The position numbers and the translations under genes were made by a program. Under the pieces are notes generated by a model. The model had not been told where the DNA came from, did not search any database, and saw only the letters and a program-made list of their open reading frames with translations. From NCBI GenBank assembly GCA_023664045.1, contig JAMPGH010000001.1, forward strand, positions 1,754,626-1,818,625: a stretch of 64,000 bases of DNA, written 5' to 3'. Source of the stretch: Alistipes senegalensis. GTDB taxonomy: Bacteria; Bacteroidota; Bacteroidia; Bacteroidales; Rikenellaceae. Shown piece after piece: positions 24,473 through 35,634 of this stretch; position 1 is the first letter of the stretch; each line of letters opens with the position of its first letter.

Positions 24473-25088
24473 TGTTACCTGCCTCCATCGAACCGAACTT
24501 GACGCCGGGATAGCGGTTGAAGTTGTTCACCTCGTCGTCCACCAGATTGATGAACTCCTGACGGTAGGTGTCGATGTCGAGGAACGACTTATAAGGTGCC
24601 CGGCACTCCACGACGGGGATCACGACCTTCGATTCGGTGGTGATGATGCCGGCCTCCATGATGTATTCGACCTTGTCGTCCGTACCGGGGATATAACGCA
24701 GCCGGGCCACGTCCTCGGCGGTCAGCACTTTGGGTGCGAAGATGGTGTCGATGACGGCCACCTTGAATTTTTCGATATTCTTCTTGCCGGCTTTCTTGAG
24801 CTGCGCCATTCCTACCGAGTCGTCCTCGTCGACGATCTTGCGTTCCAGCTCCAGCGTATCGGAGAGGATGAAAGCGGCCAGCGAGTCGAAATCGCCGGTG
24901 AAGCGCTGGTACTTCGACTTGAAAGCACGCTGTGCGGTGCGGATGTCCTTGATGCGCTCGATGACCTGAGCCTTGCGGGTCTTCAGCTCGTTGTCGAACC
25001 GGATCGGAGTGGAAATTTGGTCGTAGATGACATAGACCAGCGCCACGATAATCAGCGCAAGACAGATTTGAATGATTCTTTTGCCCAT
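24450..25088 (-). CDS. membrane-anchored protein of unknown function, pseudopilin-like N-terminus
   Basis: A 212-residue protein with one N-terminal hydrophobic helix (residues 4-22, IIQICLALIIVALVYVIYD), followed by a charged helix leading to RTAQRAFKSKYQRFTGDFDSLAAFI. A helix of this kind followed by an A-x-R/K-F..KY.R.T.D.. pattern resembles the exported part of pseudopilins, but there is no prepilin peptidase site (no G-F-T motif). The remainder is predicted alpha/beta and soluble on the far side of the membrane. It heads the overlapping set with DUF3822 and rsmD. Homologues with this neighbourhood occur in Bacteroidota as hypothetical proteins. The start at 25088 is the only methionine that gives a proper membrane anchor. 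Confidence 0.65.
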   Translation of the reverse strand: MGKRIIQICLALIIVALVYVIYDQISTPIRFDNELKTRKAQVIERIKDIRTAQRAFKSKYQRFTGDFDSLAAFILSDTLELERKIVDEDDSVGMAQLKKAGKKNIEKFKVAVIDTIFAPKVLTAEDVARLRYIPGTDDKVEYIMEAGIITTESKVVIPVVECRAPYKSFLDIDTYRQEFINLVDDEVNNFNRYPGVKFGSMEAGNNEAGNWE

Positions 25089-25111
25089 TTTTTTATTTAA
25101 GTATTTGTTGC

Positions 25112-25119
25112 TAATTTTG
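25112..25119 (+). promoter_or_regulatory. -7 element TAATTTTG of the helicase gene
   Basis: TAATTTTG lies 30 nt before the ATG at 25149; it matches TAnnTTTG, but no TTTG is placed at 19-22 bp upstream. It sits in the 60 bp divergent gap shared with the gene ending its start at 25088. Confidence 0.45.
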
Positions 25120-25148
25120 TCCGACGATCCAATCATGCCCGAAATTCT

Positions 25149-26561
25149 ATGTTCAGCACACGTATCGCGTCCCAAATTTACGCTAAAATTTGTTTCGAAG
25201 CAACTCCCGGGCAAAAAAAAATCGTAGAAAGTTTGTCGGAATACCTTGCCGACGAGGATTTTTCGCGCATTTTCGTGCTGAACGGCTATGCAGGAACCGG
25301 CAAGACCACGCTCATCGCCGCACTGGTCTCGGCACTCAAGGAGCTGGGTATCAAACCCGTGTTGCTGGCCCCCACGGGCCGGGCCGCCAAAGTGCTGGCC
25401 CGCTACTCGAATGAAAAGGCTCTCACGATCCACAAACGCATCTACCGCCAGCGCACGGGCAGCGACTACGAGTCGAAATATTCGCTCGACTACAATCCCG
25501 AACGCGATGCGGTGTTCATCGTCGACGAAGCCTCGATGCTGCCCGACCGGCCGGCCGACGGCGCGCAGTTCGGCAGCGGCTCGCTGCTCGAAGATCTGGT
25601 GCAGTACGTGCGCAACGGCCGCGCCTGCCGTCTGATTCTGGTCGGCGACAACGCCCAGCTGCCTCCCGTGGGCAGCGACTTCAGCCCGGCGCTCGATCCG
25701 GCGTCGCTGCGTCCCTACGGCAGCGTCGACTACCGTACGCTGGACGAGGTGGTGCGGCAGCAGGCCCAGTCGGGCATCCTCTTCAATGCCACGCTCGTGC
25801 GGTGCATGCTGGAAAACAACATCCTCGACATTCCGCGCTTCCGAATGGACTTTCCCGACATCGAGGCGGTCGAGGGGGGCGAATTCCTCGAAAAACTGCA
25901 GGACTGCTACGCCCTCTACGGTCGCGACGAAACGATCGTCATCACGCGCTCGAACAAGCGCGCCAACCGCTACAACGAGGGTATCCGCCGCAACGTACTC
26001 TATGCCGAGGAGGAGATCGAGAGCGGCGACATGCTGATGATCGTCAAGAACAACTACTTCTTCGCTCAGAGCGACGAATGTCCGATGAGCTTCATCGCCA
26101 ACGGCGACGTGGCGCGCCTGAAGCGCATCCGCCGCTTCGAGGATTTCTACGGCTTCCGTTTTGCCGACGTCATGCTGGAATTCCCCGACTACGACGACAC
26201 GGAGATCGGCTGCAAGATCCTGCTCGACACGCTCGCCTCCGAATCGCCGTCGCTCACGCGCGAGGAGTCGCTGCGGCTCTTCTACGAGGTGGAGAAGGAC
26301 TACGAAGAGGTCAAAAGCAAAATCAAGCGCTTCAAGGAGATTCGCGAAAATCCCCATTTCAACGCCGTGCAGGTGAAGTTCTCCTACGCCATCACCTGCC
26401 ACAAGGCGCAGGGCGGGCAGTGGCGTGCGGTCTTCATCGACCGATGTCTCTTCGGCGACGAACCCATGACGCGCGACATGCTCCGCTGGCTCTATACGGC
26501 CCTTACGCGGGCTACCGAAAAACTCTATCTGGTCAATTTCGACGAATCATTCTATGAATAG
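25149..26561 (+). CDS. RecD-like ATP-dependent DNA helicase
   Basis: A 470-residue superfamily-1B helicase. Walker A is GYAGTGKTT at 46-54, the DEAD-like box is VDEASML, later motifs are LVGDNAQLPPVG (motif III) and ITRSNKRANRYN. The C-terminal UvrD-type half carries SYAITCHKAQGGQW and YTALTRATEKLYL (motif VI). It lacks the N-terminal helix-hairpin-helix region of RecD2 and is shorter than RecD of RecBCD, matching the compact helicases common in Bacteroidota. A role in repair or replication restart is inferred. The gene overlaps the start of the next one by 8 bp, so a DNA-repair pair is likely. Confidence 0.85.
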   Translation: MFSTRIASQIYAKICFEATPGQKKIVESLSEYLADEDFSRIFVLNGYAGTGKTTLIAALVSALKELGIKPVLLAPTGRAAKVLARYSNEKALTIHKRIYRQRTGSDYESKYSLDYNPERDAVFIVDEASMLPDRPADGAQFGSGSLLEDLVQYVRNGRACRLILVGDNAQLPPVGSDFSPALDPASLRPYGSVDYRTLDEVVRQQAQSGILFNATLVRCMLENNILDIPRFRMDFPDIEAVEGGEFLEKLQDCYALYGRDETIVITRSNKRANRYNEGIRRNVLYAEEEIESGDMLMIVKNNYFFAQSDECPMSFIANGDVARLKRIRRFEDFYGFRFADVMLEFPDYDDTEIGCKILLDTLASESPSLTREESLRLFYEVEKDYEEVKSKIKRFKEIRENPHFNAVQVKFSYAITCHKAQGGQWRAVFIDRCLFGDEPMTRDMLRWLYTALTRATEKLYLVNFDESFYE

Positions 26562-27129
26562 CGAACGTCATCCTTTGGAACCTTTTCTGCCTCCGCACGC
26601 GCGTCTGCTGATGCTGGGCAGCTTCCCGCCCAAGCGTAACCGGTGGTCGATGGAGTTCTTCTATCCCAACCTCCAGAACGACATGTGGCGCATCGTGGGG
26701 TACCTCGCCACGGGCGATAAGACGCACTTTCTCGTGCCCGACGCCAAGCGGTTCGACCGCGGGCGCATCGAAGCCTTCTGCCAAGAACGGGGCATCGCTC
26801 TTTACGATACGGCGGCGGAGGTCATACGGCTGAAAGACAACGCTTCCGACAGTTTACTTCAAGTGGTTAAGCCGGTCGATCTGGCCGCGCTGCTCGCCCG
26901 GATTCCCGAGTGCCGGACCCTCGTTACCACGGGACAGAAAGCCACCGACACGCTGCGAGCGATCACCGGATGCGACGAACCGCCCGTCGGCGGATCTGCG
27001 GAGTTCCGATTCGCGGGTCGGGAGCTGCGGCTGTGGCGCATGCCCTCCTCCTCGCGGGCCTATCCGCGACCCGTGGAATGGAAAGCGGAATTTTATCGGA
27101 AGGTTTTTACCGACTGCGGAATAATATAA
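26554..27129 (+). CDS. uracil-DNA glycosylase family protein (Mug/TDG-like)
   Basis: A 191-residue protein of the uracil-DNA glycosylase superfamily, expected to remove damaged or mismatched bases. The active-site strand LLMLGSFPPKRNRWSMEFFYP replaces the GINPG motif of Mug, and the C-terminal RMPSSSRAYP replaces the usual NPS/HPSP loop, as in the family annotated as uracil-DNA glycosylase or DNA glycosylase of about 190 residues. The catalytic residue is not certain from sequence alone. The start overlaps the helicase gene by 8 bp. Specificity (U, T in G:T, hypoxanthine) is unknown. Confidence 0.75.
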   Translation: MNSERHPLEPFLPPHARLLMLGSFPPKRNRWSMEFFYPNLQNDMWRIVGYLATGDKTHFLVPDAKRFDRGRIEAFCQERGIALYDTAAEVIRLKDNASDSLLQVVKPVDLAALLARIPECRTLVTTGQKATDTLRAITGCDEPPVGGSAEFRFAGRELRLWRMPSSSRAYPRPVEWKAEFYRKVFTDCGII

Positions 27130-27321
27130 GTTACCTCAGGTTCCGATTCCGTTTCCTTACGGGTTCCGGCCGAAGTGCCAGTCTGAGGCTGGAACGGAGC
27201 GGGGCGAAATCTGCGAATGAGGCCGTTCGGTGGGCGATTTGACCGGCCGGAACAAGAAAAGAGGCTCGGAATCGACACGGCGGAAAGTCGCGGATCGCGG
27301 CCGAAATATTTTTCTTTCGGC

Positions 27322-27354
27322 TTTGCGGAGTTGCCGAAATTTCCGCTATCTTTG
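27322..27354 (+). promoter_or_regulatory. promoter of mutS
   Basis: TTTG (27322-27325), 21 bp gap, TATCTTTG (27347-27354) fits the Bacteroidota consensus. Transcription should begin near 27361, which leaves 22 nt before the GTG at 27383. Confidence 0.7.
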
Positions 27355-27382
27355 TCTGAAAATTCACATACAATATCCTATT

Positions 27383-30070
27383 GTGGCATCCGAGAAGAAA
27401 ATCGATAAAAAGTACGTCGAGACCCCGCTCATGAAGCAGTACTATGCAATCAAGGCGGTACATCCCGACGCCGTGCTGCTTTTCCGGGTCGGCGACTTCT
27501 ACGAGACTTTCGGCGAAGACGCCATCAAGGCCAGCGGCATTCTGGGCATCACCCTCACGCGGCGGGCCAACGGTTCGGCGTCGTTCGTCGAGCTGGCCGG
27601 ATTTCCCTATCATGCCATCGACACCTACCTGCCCAAGCTGGTGCGGGCGGGCGAGCGGGTCGCCATCTGCGAACAGCTGGAGGATCCCAAGACCGTCAAG
27701 GGACTGGTCAAGCGCGGGGTCATCGAGCTCGTAACGCCGGGCGTGGTCATGGGAGACAACATTCTCTCCAACAAGGAGAACACCTATCTGGCTTCGGTCT
27801 TCTTCGGACCCAAGATCACGGGCGTGGCGTTCCTCGACATCTCCACGGGCGAATTCTATGTCGCCGAAGGTTCCGACGCCTATGTCGACAAGCTCATCTC
27901 CAACCTCGCGCCGAAAGAGGTGATCTACCAGCGCGGCTTCGAAGATCGTTTTTCCGCCACTTTCGGCCCGAAGCTCTACACCTACCGGCTCGACGAATGG
28001 GTCTTCTCGGAGGAGGTCAACCGCGAGAAACTCTGCAAGCAGTTCGGCACCAAGTCGTTGAAAGGATTCGGCATCGACCACTTCACGGGCGGCGTCTCGG
28101 CCGCCGGCGCCATTCTCCACTACCTCGAATTCACCGAGCACCGCGACATCGCCCACATCAAGTCCATTTCGAGATTCGATCAGGAGGACTTCGTCTGGAT
28201 CGACAAGTTCACGATCCGCAATCTGGAGCTCTTCTCCTCGAACGGCGCCCGCGGCAAGGGCAGTTTCGCCGATACGATCGACCGCACGCTTACGCCGATG
28301 GGAGGGCGTCTGCTCAAGCGTTGGATCGCCATGCCGATCAAGAACCCCGCGCAGATCGACGAACGGCTCGACATCGTGGAGTTCTTCACCCGCCATGCCG
28401 ACTTCGGCGAGGGTGTCCGCGAGCAGGTAACGCTCATCGGCGATCTGGAGCGCATCGCTTCGCGCATCGCCGCCGGCAAGGTTACGCCCCGCGAACTGGT
28501 GCAGCTCAAAAATTCGCTGTCGGCCATCGCCGCACTCAAAAAGGAGCTGGAGGAGAGCCGCGACGTCCGCATCGAAGCGTTGGCCTCGCAGCTCGATCCG
28601 CTGACGGAAGTTCGCGACCGCATCGCCTGCGAAATCTATCCCGATCCGCAGAACAATCAGATACAGAAAGGCGGCGTGATCGCCGACGGCGTGGATCCCG
28701 AGCTGGACGACCTGCGCAAAATCGCCCTCCACGGCAAGGATTATCTGGCCCGGATCCAGCAGCGCGAGAGCGAGGCGACCGGCATTCCGTCGCTCAAGCT
28801 GAGCTACAACAACGTCTTCGGCTATTATATTGAGGTGCGCAACACCCACAAGGACAAGGTTCCCGAGACATGGATCCGCAAGCAGACCCTCGCCAACGCC
28901 GAACGCTACATCACCGACGAACTGAAAGAGTACGAAGAGAAGATCCTCGGTGCCGAGGAGAAGATGCTGGTCCTCGAACAGCGGATCTACAACGCCTTGA
29001 TGGAGTTCATCCGCACGACCCTCAAGACTCTGCAGCAGAGCGCTGCGACCGTCGCCCGCATCGACTGTCTGCAATCGTTCGCCCGCATCGCCTGCGAACG
29101 CCGCTACGTGCGCCCCGTGCTCGACGAGGGCCGGCGCATCGAGATCCGGCAGGGCCGCCATCCGGTCATCGAAACCACGATGCCCGTAGGGGAGGAGTAC
29201 ATCCCCAACGACATCATGCTCGACGACAAGGAACAGCAGATCGTCATGATTACGGGTCCCAACATGTCGGGTAAGTCGGCCCTGCTGCGACAGACGGCCC
29301 TGATTATCCTCATGGCGCAGATCGGGTCGTTCGTGCCGGCCAAGTCGGCCCACATCGGCGTGGTGGACAAGATCTTCACCCGCGTGGGCGCTTCGGACAA
29401 CATCTCACAGGGCGAGTCGACTTTCATGGTCGAGATGCTCGAATCGGCCAGCATCCTGAACAACATCTCCGACCGCAGCATCGTGTTGCTGGACGAAATC
29501 GGCCGCGGCACGAGCACTTACGACGGCATCTCCATCGCCTGGGCGATGGTCGAATACCTGCATAACCATCCCACGGCCCATGCCAAGACGCTCTTCGCCA
29601 CGCACTACCACGAGCTCAACGAAATGGAGCAGATGTGTCCGCGCGTGAAGAACTACCACGTGGCCGTCAAGGAGATGGGCAACCAAATCGTTTTCCTGCG
29701 CAAGCTGGAGCGGGGCGGTACCGAGCATTCGTTCGGTATCCATGTCGCCCGCATGGCCGGCATGCCGGCGTCGGTGGTATCGAGGGCCGACGAAATTCTG
29801 CGCAACCTCGAATTGGTTTACGGCAACAACGAGATCGTCCCAAGCCGCAGCCTCAAGGAGCGGGAGCGGGGTAGCCGCAAATCGTCGGCGCAGTCGGTGC
29901 GCGAAGCTGCCGAAAACAGTCCGCAGAGCATGCAGCTCTCGATGTTCCAACTCGAAGATCCCGTGCTGGTGCAGATCCGCGACCAGATCAAGGACATCGA
30001 TCTCGATTCGCTCACACCGCTCGAAGCACTCAACAAGCTGAACGACATCAAGAAAATAACCGGCATCTGA
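27383..30070 (+). CDS. mutS: DNA mismatch repair ATPase MutS
   Basis: Recognises mismatches and small loops and starts repair as an ATP-dependent clamp. Length is 895 residues from the GTG start. The mismatch-reading F39-Y40-E41 sits in [13 protein letters not shown], the Walker A GPNMSGKS at 625-632, and the Walker B/ABC signature in [15 protein letters not shown]. The C-terminal tail after about 830 holds a [14 protein letters not shown] linker and a helical dimer/MutL-contact region. A longer frame from 27230 was rejected because the promoter lies inside it; an ATG at 27431 would delete 16 residues that are typical of Bacteroidota MutS. GTG initiation is therefore the best reading. Confidence 0.93.
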   Translation: MASEKKIDKKYVETPLMKQYYAIKAVHPDAVLLFRVGDFYETFGEDAIKASGILGITLTRRANGSASFVELAGFPYHAIDTYLPKLVRAGERVAICEQLEDPKTVKGLVKRGVIELVTPGVVMGDNILSNKENTYLASVFFGPKITGVAFLDISTGEFYVAEGSDAYVDKLISNLAPKEVIYQRGFEDRFSATFGPKLYTYRLDEWVFSEEVNREKLCKQFGTKSLKGFGIDHFTGGVSAAGAILHYLEFTEHRDIAHIKSISRFDQEDFVWIDKFTIRNLELFSSNGARGKGSFADTIDRTLTPMGGRLLKRWIAMPIKNPAQIDERLDIVEFFTRHADFGEGVREQVTLIGDLERIASRIAAGKVTPRELVQLKNSLSAIAALKKELEESRDVRIEALASQLDPLTEVRDRIACEIYPDPQNNQIQKGGVIADGVDPELDDLRKIALHGKDYLARIQQRESEATGIPSLKLSYNNVFGYYIEVRNTHKDKVPETWIRKQTLANAERYITDELKEYEEKILGAEEKMLVLEQRIYNALMEFIRTTLKTLQQSAATVARIDCLQSFARIACERRYVRPVLDEGRRIEIRQGRHPVIETTMPVGEEYIPNDIMLDDKEQQIVMITGPNMSGKSALLRQTALIILMAQIGSFVPAKSAHIGVVDKIFTRVGASDNISQGESTFMVEMLESASILNNISDRSIVLLDEIGRGTSTYDGISIAWAMVEYLHNHPTAHAKTLFATHYHELNEMEQMCPRVKNYHVAVKEMGNQIVFLRKLERGGTEHSFGIHVARMAGMPASVVSRADEILRNLELVYGNNEIVPSRSLKERERGSRKSSAQSVREAAENSPQSMQLSMFQLEDPVLVQIRDQIKDIDLDSLTPLEALNKLNDIKKITGI

Positions 30071-30420
30071 AGCATCGCTTCAACTCGGAGAATGGGTGTG
30101 GGGCCGCGGAGCCGGCGGAAAGTGGCAGCGGATAGCGAGAATAGGGTCGGAGCGCGAAAACTCGACCATCCGCGTTGTTCGGCCATAAAATAGCCCGGAC
30201 GCCATAAGGCCTCCGGGCTTGTTCATATATGTCGGGCATCTTCGCAGGTATATCCTTGCAGCCCGAAGTAGGGTGCTTATCGACCGACGATCGGAGCCGT
30301 TTGGTGTCGCTCCTCCGTCGGCCGCTGCTATGATCGGAATGGCGACACGGATGTTCCGTACGGTCTCCGGCATGGATATTCGCAGCCGAAACGGACCTCC
30401 TCTCGTCCCCCGCCCGGCGG
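30071..30420. other. 350 bp gap between convergent mutS and udk
   Basis: No credible gene. It contains a small perfect hairpin at the mutS stop (TGAAGC, loop ATC, GCTTCA at 30068-30082) and a strong hairpin at 30192-30219. The rest shows no promoter or repeat that I can identify. Confidence 0.6.
30186..30219 (-). terminator. terminator hairpin between mutS and udk
   Basis: AGCCCGGA (30192-30199) pairs with TCCGGGCT (30212-30219), with an inner GCC/GGC pair. On the minus strand it is followed by TATTTT, so it best serves minus-strand transcripts, though 200 bp past the udk stop; the stem may act on both strands. Confidence 0.55.
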
Positions 30421-31038
30421 TCAGCCTTTGATTAGCGAACGGATATTCTGAATAAGCATCTCCACGGCGACGGAGTTGAAACCGCCCTCGGGGATGATGA
30501 CGTCGGCGTACTTTTTCGAGGGCTCGACGAACTCCTCGTGCATGGGCTTCACGGTATTGGTGTATTGCGAAATCACCGACTGCATGGTGCGGCCGCGTTC
30601 GCAGACGTCGCGCAGGATGCGCCGGGCCAACCGGACGTCGGCATCGGTGTCGACGAAGACCTTGATGTCCATCAGGTCGCGCAGCTCCTTGTTCTCGAAG
30701 ATGAGGATGCCGTCGACGATGATGACTTTCGAAGGTTTGACGCTCACGGTTTCGGGCAGACGGTCGTGGTCGACGAACGAATAGACCGGATGCTCGACGG
30801 GTACGTTCTCCTTCAGGGCCTTGATGTGGTCGACCAGCATCTGCGTGTCGAATGCCTGCGGATGGTCGTAGTTGAGCTTCGTGCGCTCTTCGTAAGTGAG
30901 TTCGGGGTGGGCCTTGTAGTAGTAGTCGTGGCAGAGCGTTACCACGTCGTCGCCCACGAAAGCCTCCTGCAGACGCTTGACGAGCGTCGATTTTCCCGAG
31001 CCGGTGCCTCCGGCGACTCCGATGACCGTAACTTGCAT
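30421..31038 (-). CDS. udk: uridine kinase
   Basis: Phosphorylates uridine and cytidine with ATP in pyrimidine salvage. The 205-residue protein has the P-loop GGTGSGKST at 10-18, the CHDYYYKAH segment of the substrate lid, FDHP-like NYDHPQAFD, and DVRLARRILRDVCERGRT with the catalytic arginines, all standard for Udk. It lies 182 bp downstream of gyrB on the same strand, separated by a strong terminator (31176-31209), so it is likely transcribed from its own promoter, which I could not identify. Phosphoribulokinase is related but lacks this exact pattern. Confidence 0.95.
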   Translation of the reverse strand: MQVTVIGVAGGTGSGKSTLVKRLQEAFVGDDVVTLCHDYYYKAHPELTYEERTKLNYDHPQAFDTQMLVDHIKALKENVPVEHPVYSFVDHDRLPETVSVKPSKVIIVDGILIFENKELRDLMDIKVFVDTDADVRLARRILRDVCERGRTMQSVISQYTNTVKPMHEEFVEPSKKYADVIIPEGGFNSVAVEMLIQNIRSLIKG

Positions 31039-31175
31039 ACTATTTCTTGCTTAAAGGTTTCTTCCATTCTGTTCGACAGTCGGGGATTCCGTCCCCGTCG
31101 ACTGGGCCGCACACACCCTCGAAAGAGGCAATGCCTCCGGCACCGGTGGCCGCGCGACCGTACCGATCCGCCTTC

Positions 31176-31209
31176 CAAAAGAAAAGGATCGCCCCGAAAG
31201 GCAATCCTT
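31176..31209 (-). terminator. rho-independent terminator after gyrB
   Basis: On the minus strand AAGGATTGCC (31209-31200) pairs with GGCGATCCTT (31193-31184) with a TTTCGG-type loop, followed by TTTTCTTTT. It begins 12 bp after the gyrB stop. Confidence 0.8.
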
Positions 31210-31220
31210 ATCGCTCGGCA

Positions 31221-33185
<1,965 letters not shown>

Positions 33186-33198
33186 TTAAAATATCGTA

Positions 33199-33230
33199 CA
33201 AATATAGGCATAATTTCTGAAAAGAACAAA
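33199..33230 (-). promoter_or_regulatory. promoter of gyrB
   Basis: On the minus strand TTTG (33230-33227), 20 bp gap, TATATTTG (33206-33199). Transcription start is expected near 33192, about 16 nt before the ATG. Confidence 0.7.
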
Positions 33231-33452
33231 CCTTTCGAACGTTCCGGAGAGGGATATTTCGCATGATTCGGCTGTTTTTTCCGCATGCGCGGAGGAGCGT
33301 CTTTTCCGATGCGGCGACTGCCGTTTCTCTTTCGCTCCGCCCCCATATCTCCGATTCTCTCGCAAAAAAAAGGCTCGGCACCGACGCATCTCCGCCTCCT
33401 TCGCCATAAACTCGGCCGGGCATGCACCTCCGGTTCTCCCCGGCCCCGATTC

Positions 33453-34187
33453 TTACGACAGCTCGGCTTCGAGGTCGACTTCGCGGATGCGACCCTGCGA
33501 GAAGAGTACGGCCCGGGCAGGATAGTTCTCGATAAGCGCAGTGTTGTGCGTGGACATGACCACGGCGCAGCCCCGGCGGGCGATGTCGAGGAAGAGCTTC
33601 ATGATGCCGTCGGCCGTAACGGGGTCGAGGTTGCCCGTAGGTTCGTCGGCCAACAGCACCTTCGGCTTGTTGAGCAGGGCCCGGGCGATGACCAGACGCT
33701 GCTGCTCGCCGCCCGAGAGCTCGAACGGCATCTTGTAACTTTTGTTCTGCAGATCGACGACCTGCAGCACCTGATCGATCCGTTCGCGGATCTCCGACTC
33801 GCGGCGCCAGCCGGTGGCCCGCATGACGTAACGGAGGTTCATGAAGACGTTGCGGTCGGTGAGAAGCTGGTAGTCCTGAAAGACGATGCCGATGCGCCGT
33901 CGCAGGTAGGGGATGTCGCGTCGCCGGAGCTTGCGCAGGTCGAAGCCGGCGATCTCGCCCTCGCCCGTGAGCAGGGGGACCTCGGCGTAGAGGGTCTTCA
34001 GCAAGGTGCTCTTTCCACTTCCCACGCGGCCGATCAGGTAGACGAACTCGCCCGAAGCGACCTCCAGATCGACGTCCGAAAGGACCATCTCGCTCTCGCG
34101 CAACAGCCGTTCGGCCGAGCGGCCGAGCGTATCGTCGGCATGGCAGATGGCGGCATTGCGAAGACGGACTACCGGTTTCTGATTCAT
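33453..34187 (-). CDS. ftsE: cell-division ABC-transporter ATPase FtsE
   Basis: The 244-residue ATPase partner of FtsX, which activates peptidoglycan hydrolases at the septum. Walker A is GRVGSGKST at 53-61, the signature LSGGEQQR and Walker B VLLADEPTGNLD follow, and the switch histidine is in MSTHNTALI. The segment GIVFQDYQLLTDRNVFMNL is characteristic of FtsE rather than of LolD, which is the nearest relative. No ftsX lies next to it in this window, so its partner is elsewhere, which is common in Bacteroidota. A near-consensus -7 element TATCTTTA is found on the minus strand at 34212-34219. Confidence 0.82.
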   Translation of the reverse strand: MNQKPVVRLRNAAICHADDTLGRSAERLLRESEMVLSDVDLEVASGEFVYLIGRVGSGKSTLLKTLYAEVPLLTGEGEIAGFDLRKLRRRDIPYLRRRIGIVFQDYQLLTDRNVFMNLRYVMRATGWRRESEIRERIDQVLQVVDLQNKSYKMPFELSGGEQQRLVIARALLNKPKVLLADEPTGNLDPVTADGIMKLFLDIARRGCAVVMSTHNTALIENYPARAVLFSQGRIREVDLEAELS

Positions 34188-34261
34188 GTTCGCGTTCGGA
34201 ATTTGGACGGGTAAAGATAATAAAATAAAGAATCAAAAACGCAAAATCCGAAATAAAGTAT

Positions 34262-34269
34262 TATTTTTG
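34262..34269 (+). promoter_or_regulatory. -7 element TATTTTTG of the tmRNA gene
   Basis: TATTTTTG lies 35 nt before the mature tmRNA 5' end, leaving a 5' leader for removal by RNase P. No -33 TTTG is visible at 19-22 bp; the upstream 50 bp are A/T-rich. Confidence 0.5.
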
Positions 34270-34304
34270 CAACGTTTTCAATGTGGCTTTGCGCCGCTGC
34301 CACT

Positions 34305-34705
34305 GGGGGTGCCCGGTTTTGACAGCAGGCAGAGTTTGATTGTAAGCACGCCGAGCGCTGTGCGGCGGCTCGTAAATACCGACGCTCAAACTACAAATGG
34401 CAATAACAGCTATGCACTCGCTGCCTAATTTTCAAGGAAAATCGGCTTAATCCCCGGGGTCAAGGCACCTCGGCGACGAGTATCCCGGGAGAGGGTTCCG
34501 CTCTTTAATTCTTTCCCATACGGGGTATCATCGATTTAGAGATAGCTCACCGGAGGGTTCCGGCCGGCGGGCGAAATTCAAGGAACTGGGATTCGGATTC
34601 GGCCGTCGCCTGCCAGATCCGGATAGAAGGACGAAACGGCGACTAAGCGTGTAGAAAGCTTTCGGGTTCCCTGTTTGGACGCGGGTTCGACTCCCGCCAC
34701 CTCCA
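34305..34705 (+). ncRNA. ssrA: transfer-messenger RNA (tmRNA)
   Basis: Rescues stalled ribosomes by acting as tRNA-Ala and as a short mRNA. The 5' end GGGGGTG pairs with CACCTCC at 34698-34704, and the T-arm GCGGGTTCGACTCCCGC is present near the 3' end. The tag reading frame at 34399-34428 encodes GNNSYALAA followed by TAA, aligning with the GENNYALAA-type tags of this phylum. The resume codon GGC is inferred from that alignment. The terminal CCA is not encoded: after the discriminator A the genome reads CGA. Length is about 401 nt. Pseudoknot-type inverted repeats fill the middle part. Confidence 0.93.
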
Positions 34706-35064
34706 CGACGACCGTCGTAAAAGCGCTTACCGAATACTTTGTAATATTACCGCGTAAGTTCTTTCGATCGTTGTAACTCGCGGCCGCGGGCCGCGTATTC
34801 AGGTCTGACCCTCCCCTAAATCCCCTCCTCGGAGGGGACTTGGATGTTGCTGAACGGCAGTGGTGGAGTTCCGACCAACACGGAGATACTGACTACCTCG
34901 GTCGCGAAACCCCGCACCGTTTTTTTCGTAATCGAATGCGGCTTTGTAGAGCCGTGCGAGCCGAGCCTCCCCCGGCGGAAGCTCGCCCCGTTAAGAACGG
35001 GATTTTATGAATTAGCACTCGCCCGCAGGCCACGGCTGCGAAGATACGTAATACTGAATCGCCT
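34706..35064. other. 359 bp gap between tmRNA and cyclophilin gene
   Basis: No credible gene. It contains a G/C-rich palindromic unit at 34809-34841 (separate entry) and short hairpins, including CCCGTTAAGAACGGG around 34998-35012. No TAnnTTTG element for the downstream cyclophilin gene was found. Confidence 0.5.
34809..34841. repeat. possible dispersed palindromic element
   Basis: Consecutive CCCTCCCCT / CCCCTCC-TC-GGAGGGG units form a 7 bp perfect palindrome (34822-34837) flanked by a second C-rich half. Such C/G-rich intergenic units recur in Bacteroidota genomes as I recall; only one copy is seen in this window, so the repeat status is unproven. Confidence 0.35.
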
Positions 35065-35634
35065 ATGTACCGCAAACTTTTGCTTCTTCTTCTTTTGGCT
35101 CTTGCGTGCGTCTCCTGTCTTTCAAAAGGCGGAAACACGGAGAATGCCGCCACCGAATCCGCATCATCACAAACCGATCAACCTATGTCCGACAAAAAAC
35201 AGTACGCCGTCATCGCCACCGAGAAAGGGACGATGAAAGCCGAACTCTACACGGCCGAAACACCCGGCACGGTAGCCAACTTCGTGGAGCTCGCCGACCA
35301 CAACTTCTACGACGGCCTGACTTTCCACCGCGTCATTCCCGACTTCGTCATTCAGGGCGGCTGCCCGAAAGGCGACGGCACGGGAGGTCCCGGCTACACG
35401 ATCAAATGCGAGACCTCGGCACCGCGCCAGTATCACGACCGCGGCGTCCTCTCGATGGCCCATGCCGGCAAAGATACGGGCGGCTCGCAGTTCTTCATCT
35501 GCCACAACCGCGAAAATACGCAGCACCTCGACGGCCGCCACACCTGCTTCGGCAAGGTTGTGGAGGGTCTCGACGTGATCGACGACATCCGGCAGGGCGA
35601 CAAGATCCTTTCGATCCGCATCGTCGAGGAGTAG
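35065..35634 (+). CDS. cyclophilin-type peptidyl-prolyl isomerase, probable lipoprotein
   Basis: Catalyses cis-trans isomerisation of proline bonds in the cell envelope. The 189-residue protein starts with a hydrophobic signal and cysteines at 15 and 18 (LLALACVSC), so a lipid anchor is likely, although neither site is a perfect lipobox. The single cyclophilin domain (about 45-189) shows [19 protein letters not shown] with the catalytic arginine, [35 protein letters not shown] and [12 protein letters not shown]. It lies between the tmRNA and a convergent aminotransferase gene, and ends well before a strong bidirectional terminator at 35822-35855. Confidence 0.92.
   Translation: MYRKLLLLLLLALACVSCLSKGGNTENAATESASSQTDQPMSDKKQYAVIATEKGTMKAELYTAETPGTVANFVELADHNFYDGLTFHRVIPDFVIQGGCPKGDGTGGPGYTIKCETSAPRQYHDRGVLSMAHAGKDTGGSQFFICHNRENTQHLDGRHTCFGKVVEGLDVIDDIRQGDKILSIRIVEE

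Noticed and set aside
27230..27382. Upstream extension of mutS
   Set aside because: The promoter at 27322-27354 lies inside it, and the residues do not match MutS.
34706..35064. Integrated element next to the tmRNA
   Set aside because: No integrase, no repeated tmRNA 3' end and only 359 bp; at most a small palindromic unit.
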